From NCBI GenBank assembly GCA_020035195.1, contig JAIQBT010000071.1, forward strand, positions 1-37,435: a stretch of DNA of 37,435 nucleotides, in the 5' to 3' direction. Shown piece after piece: positions 34,642-37,435 of this stretch; positions within the stretch are counted from its first letter, which is position 1; each line of letters opens with the position of its first letter. The position numbers and the translations under genes are program-made. The notes beneath the pieces were generated by a model. It was given only the letters and a program-made list of their open reading frames with translations, did not search any database and was not told the origin of the DNA. The DNA comes from Methylotenera sp. Its GTDB lineage: Bacteria > Pseudomonadota > Gammaproteobacteria > Burkholderiales > Methylophilaceae.

Positions 34642-36126
34642 TTATTCCTTGGCGACCTTGGCTTTGACGGCTCTAGGTTTGGCTACTTTTTTAACTTTAG
34701 TTTCAGCGGCAAGACCGTCGACTTTAGCTACTTTTTTTGCTGCTGGGACTTTTTTTACGCTAGGGCTCTTCTTGATTTTAGCTTCCGGCAACGCTGCTAC
34801 TGGCTCTGGTTCAATTGCCATAGGCGCTACTTTTTTCAGCGGCAGGCTAGCATCGATTTTTTCAAACACGGCGGCAAAGAAACCATCGGTGTGGTGCAAA
34901 TGCGGCAACAGTTTTAAATACGGACCGGTGTCTAAATTGATCTGTTGCTGATTTAAAATTTCAGCTGCATTAAGCAATTTGTAGTCTGGGTGCGTGGCTA
35001 AAAAGCCTTCCGCAATCTGTTCGTTTTCATCGCTTAATAAGCTGCATGTGGAATAAATCAAACGACCCCCTGCTTTAGTCAACTTGGCCGCACGGGCCAA
35101 AATGGCCGCTTGTTTTACCGTCAGTTCAGCTAAATCTTGAGGCGTTTGACGCCATTTTAAATCGGGGTTGCGGCGCAAGGTGCCCAAGCCTGTGCACGGC
35201 GCATCAACCAAGACACGGTCAAATTTACCGTTTAAGCGTTTAAGTTTAGGGTCGTTTTCGCCGTTTATTCTTTGCGCATTGAGGTTGCTTAAGCCGGATC
35301 GCTTTAAGCGCTGACCCAAGCTGTGCAAGCGTTTTTCTGACACATCAAAGGCATACAAACGGCCGGTGTTACGCATCAATGCGCCCATGGCTAAGGTTTT
35401 TCCGCCAGCCCCGGCGCAGAAATCGGCCACCATCATGCCGCGTTTGGCCGCGACCAAATGCGCTAGGATTTGACTGCCTTCGTCTTGCACTTCGATTTGG
35501 CCTTCCGTAAACAAAACATGACGGCTAATGTTTAAACGCAAAGGCATGCGCAAACCGATGGGCGAATACGGGGTTTTGCTGACACTGGCTTCACCCGTGG
35601 TGTTTTCAGCAACGAATTTGGCCAGCACTTCATCGCGCGTGGCTTTAATGGTGTTAACGCGCAAATCTAAGGTAGCCCCCTCGTGCATACTGCGAGCAAT
35701 GGTCAAGGCCTCTGCTTCGCCGTATTGCGCAAGCAGCTTTTCCCACAACCAATCGCGCACATCGGCTTGCACCGCCAGTGGCATATTTTCTGTGGATTTG
35801 GCCTTAATGGTGCGCGCCCATTCGATTTGCTGTTCGCTGAGCATGGGCTCCATTTTTTGTATGCTCATGCCTTGTATGCGCAGCATCCAGGCCAAGACCA
35901 ATTTCCGCGCGTCGTCGTTATCGGTGTCGTCGGTGGACGTGACCGCACTTAGAAAACGTAAACGACGCAATACCCCGTAAACACTCTCGGCGACAAAGGC
36001 GCGTTCTTTGGTGCCTAAGTCACGGTTGTTACGAAAAAATTCGCTAAGCTTGGCATCGGCAGGGCTGTTAAATTCCAACAGATTCGATAACATCACCGCG
36101 GCTTGGCGGATTAAATTTGGCGTCAT
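34642..36126 (-). CDS. RsmB/Nop-family rRNA (cytosine-C5) methyltransferase with Lys-rich tail
   Basis: SAM-dependent RNA m5C methyltransferase. The N-terminal ~130 residues are helical and RsmB-like (LSEFFRNNRDLGTKERAFVAESVYGVLRRLRFL). The catalytic domain has the SAM loop VADFCAGAGGKTLAMGALM, motif IV VDAPCTGLGTLRRNPDLKWR with its PC pair, and motif VI LIYSTCSLLSDENEQ with the catalytic Cys. The last ~46 residues are a disordered Lys/Ala/Val tail (KKVPAAKKVAKV). It is about 65 residues longer than E. coli RsmB, due mainly to the tail. It lies between purM and the symporter gene. Function on 16S C967 is likely but not proven by sequence. Confidence 0.88.
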   Translation of the reverse strand: MTPNLIRQAAVMLSNLLEFNSPADAKLSEFFRNNRDLGTKERAFVAESVYGVLRRLRFLSAVTSTDDTDNDDARKLVLAWMLRIQGMSIQKMEPMLSEQQIEWARTIKAKSTENMPLAVQADVRDWLWEKLLAQYGEAEALTIARSMHEGATLDLRVNTIKATRDEVLAKFVAENTTGEASVSKTPYSPIGLRMPLRLNISRHVLFTEGQIEVQDEGSQILAHLVAAKRGMMVADFCAGAGGKTLAMGALMRNTGRLYAFDVSEKRLHSLGQRLKRSGLSNLNAQRINGENDPKLKRLNGKFDRVLVDAPCTGLGTLRRNPDLKWRQTPQDLAELTVKQAAILARAAKLTKAGGRLIYSTCSLLSDENEQIAEGFLATHPDYKLLNAAEILNQQQINLDTGPYLKLLPHLHHTDGFFAAVFEKIDASLPLKKVAPMAIEPEPVAALPEAKIKKSPSVKKVPAAKKVAKVDGLAAETKVKKVAKPRAVKAKVAKE

Positions 36127-36228
36127 TTGCTTCTCTTTATTGTGTTAATACGAGCAGCACTTATGCCAACTTGCAGCCCAAGCGCTTGTTAATGATGGAA
36201 CGCTAGCGACTCGCGCTAGGGCTTAACT

Positions 36229-37278
36229 TTAGACAACAATGGTAGGCGCTTCATCGGGTTTTTGCGCCCGCACCTGGCCAATATGGAACACGCTTTCACC
36301 AGCCTCTGTTAATAAATCTATGGCTGCTGCTGCATGCGCTTCGGCCACAATCACCGCCATGCCTATACCGCAGTTAAATGTTTTATACATTTCCAAATCC
36401 GCCACATTGCCTTGCGCTTGCAACCAAGTAAACAGTGGCGGCATAGGCCAACTGCCTTTTTTAATCTCGGCCGTTAAACCCGCTGGCAACACGCGCGGAA
36501 TGTTTTCCGTAATGCCACCACCAGTAATATGGGCCATGCCTTTCACCGGCAAGGTGGCCAGCAACTGCAACAAGGGCTTCACGTAAATACGCGTAGGTGC
36601 CATCACCACGTCCTTGAAGGGCTGACCGTGAAAGTCGGATTCAAAATCTATGCCGGATTTTTCGATCAGCTTGCGTATCAATGAATAGCCGTTGGAATGG
36701 GCGCCACTGGATGCCAAGCCCAGCACCACGTCGCCGCTGGCAATGGTGGTGCCATTAATGATGTTTTCTTTATCCACGCAGCCCACGGCAAAACCGGCCA
36801 GATCGTACTCACCGGCTGGGTACATGCCTGGCATCTCGGCGGTTTCACCACCGACTAGGGCGCAACCGGATTGCTCACAGCCCGCCGCAATGCCTTTAAT
36901 CACTTGGGCTGCGGTGCCTACTTCCAACTTGCCACAGGCAAAATAGTCTAAGAAAAACAGCGGCTCTGCGCCTTGCACTAAAATGTCGTTCACGCTCATG
37001 GCGACCAAATCGATGCCCACGGTATCGTGCTTATTTAATTCAAAGGCCAGTTTAAGTTTAGTGCCCACGCCATCGGTCCCGGAAACCAACACTGGATTTT
37101 TGTACTTCTTAGGCATTTCGAACAAAGAGCCAAATCCACCGATACCGGCCAACACTTCAGGACGCATGGTGCGTTTTGCAAACGGTTTAATTTCTTCAAT
37201 TAAGGCATCGCCTGCTTCTATGTCCACACCAGCATCGCGGTAGCTGATAGAGGTGGGATGAGTGGATTGTGTAGTCAA
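36229..37278 (-). CDS. purM: Phosphoribosylformylglycinamidine cyclo-ligase PurM (AIR synthetase)
   Basis: ATP-dependent fifth step of purine synthesis, closing the imidazole ring to give aminoimidazole ribonucleotide. Family marks are [79 protein letters not shown] and [16 protein letters not shown]. Length 349 is standard. The start codon is TTG (37276-37278), supported by GAGAG five bases upstream and by the position of the conserved N-terminus; no in-frame ATG occurs before residue 38. Divergent from the gene beginning at 37363. Confidence 0.96.
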   Translation of the reverse strand: MTTQSTHPTSISYRDAGVDIEAGDALIEEIKPFAKRTMRPEVLAGIGGFGSLFEMPKKYKNPVLVSGTDGVGTKLKLAFELNKHDTVGIDLVAMSVNDILVQGAEPLFFLDYFACGKLEVGTAAQVIKGIAAGCEQSGCALVGGETAEMPGMYPAGEYDLAGFAVGCVDKENIINGTTIASGDVVLGLASSGAHSNGYSLIRKLIEKSGIDFESDFHGQPFKDVVMAPTRIYVKPLLQLLATLPVKGMAHITGGGITENIPRVLPAGLTAEIKKGSWPMPPLFTWLQAQGNVADLEMYKTFNCGIGMAVIVAEAHAAAAIDLLTEAGESVFHIGQVRAQKPDEAPTIVV

Positions 37279-37362
37279 AACGGCTCTCGCTTCGTGATCA
37301 ATAGGGTTTTTTTAATGCTTTTCGGGAGTTAAACAGTAATTTAAGTATAATTTTAACCTACT

Positions 37363-37435
37363 ATGATGACTGAACCCAAAAAAACTGCAGCAAAAAAACA
37401 TTTAAGCCATGCTGCTAGCCACTCAGATAGCCTAA
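37363..37435 (+). CDS. Start of an unidentified plus-strand gene (3' truncated by window edge)
   Basis: An open frame begins ATG ATG ACT GAA CCC and runs without a stop to the window end, giving 24 residues (MMTEPKKTAAKKHLSHAASH...). The fragment is polar and Lys/Ala rich and carries no recognisable domain. A TATAAT at 37346-37351 lies just upstream but would leave a leader of only a few bases. In related genomes a permease-type or DnaA-like (hda) gene often lies beside purM; that is context only. Confidence 0.4.
   Translation, partial: MMTEPKKTAAKKHLSHAASHSDSL

Noticed and set aside
36200-36220. Short CTAGCG...CGCTAG hairpin near the purM stop
   Set aside because: Six-pair stem without a T tract; too weak to call a terminator.
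37346-37351. TATAAT in front of the right-edge gene
   Set aside because: Good -10 match but no -35 at proper spacing and it would leave a leader of only a few bases; not listed as a promoter.
1-37435. CRISPR arrays, insertion sequences, prophage, tRNA/rRNA genes
   Set aside because: No regularly spaced repeats, transposase, integrase or structural RNA signatures were seen on either strand.

Overview
The window reads as a chromosomal segment of a Gram-negative, facultatively nitrate-respiring proteobacterium. The housekeeping neighbourhoods (pteridine reductase-ttcA, pepA-holC divergent from lptF-lptG, an RDD protein and a PP0621-type small protein near ampD) look betaproteobacterial, possibly a Nitrosomonadales/Methylophilaceae-like lineage. 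That placement is inference from gene order and protein style; no rRNA or other phylogenetic marker was compared. No insertion sequence, phage gene, CRISPR array, tRNA or rRNA was seen. Coding density is very high and no gene-free stretch exceeds about 200 bases.

Layout. (1) 1-4.3 kb, plus strand: a left-truncated pteridine-reductase-type SDR, ttcA (tRNA 2-thiocytidine), and topA, ending in a clear bidirectional terminator. (2) 4.3-12 kb: a PbpG-type D,D-endopeptidase (minus), a lone gcvH (plus), pepA-holC (minus), divergent lptF-lptG (LPS export), an RDD membrane protein, a 75-residue Cys/His protein, and a CaCA-type cation exchanger. (3) 12-16.9 kb, plus: ampD followed closely by a two-gene RND efflux system (lipoprotein adaptor plus permease). 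(4) 16.9-28.9 kb, minus: a long respiratory nitrate reductase operon in transcription order narK1-narK2-narG-narH-narJ-narI-[outer-membrane beta-barrel]-moaA, with small or no gaps. (5) 29-32.6 kb, minus: the nitrate two-component system narX-narL and, upstream of it, nnrS. (6) 32.7-37.3 kb, minus: a MarC-family protein, a DAACS-type symporter, an RsmB/Nop-family rRNA methyltransferase and purM; at the right edge a divergent plus-strand gene begins.

How it works together. NarK1/NarK2 import nitrate and exchange nitrite, NarGHI reduces nitrate at the inner face of the cytoplasmic membrane using quinol, NarJ matures NarG, and MoaA starts synthesis of the molybdenum cofactor NarG needs. NarX carries a recognisable periplasmic P-box for sensing nitrate/nitrite and should phosphorylate NarL. 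Two FNR-type boxes were found, one upstream of narK1 (one mismatch) and one upstream of nnrS (perfect). Each has a -10-like hexamer placed so that the box centres near -41.5, which predicts oxygen- or NO-responsive class II activation of both units. No nitrite, NO or N2O reductase is present here, so the window supports nitrate-to-nitrite respiration only.

No wholly new system is evident. The most unusual local feature is the outer-membrane beta-barrel gene placed inside the nar operon between narI and moaA, a candidate outer-membrane port for nitrate/nitrite. Secondary points are a compact NarX without the Cys-containing central module of E. coli NarX, an enlarged NarK2, histone-H1-like Lys/Ala tails on TopA and on the RsmB-like methyltransferase, and several perfect inverted repeats in regulatory gaps.
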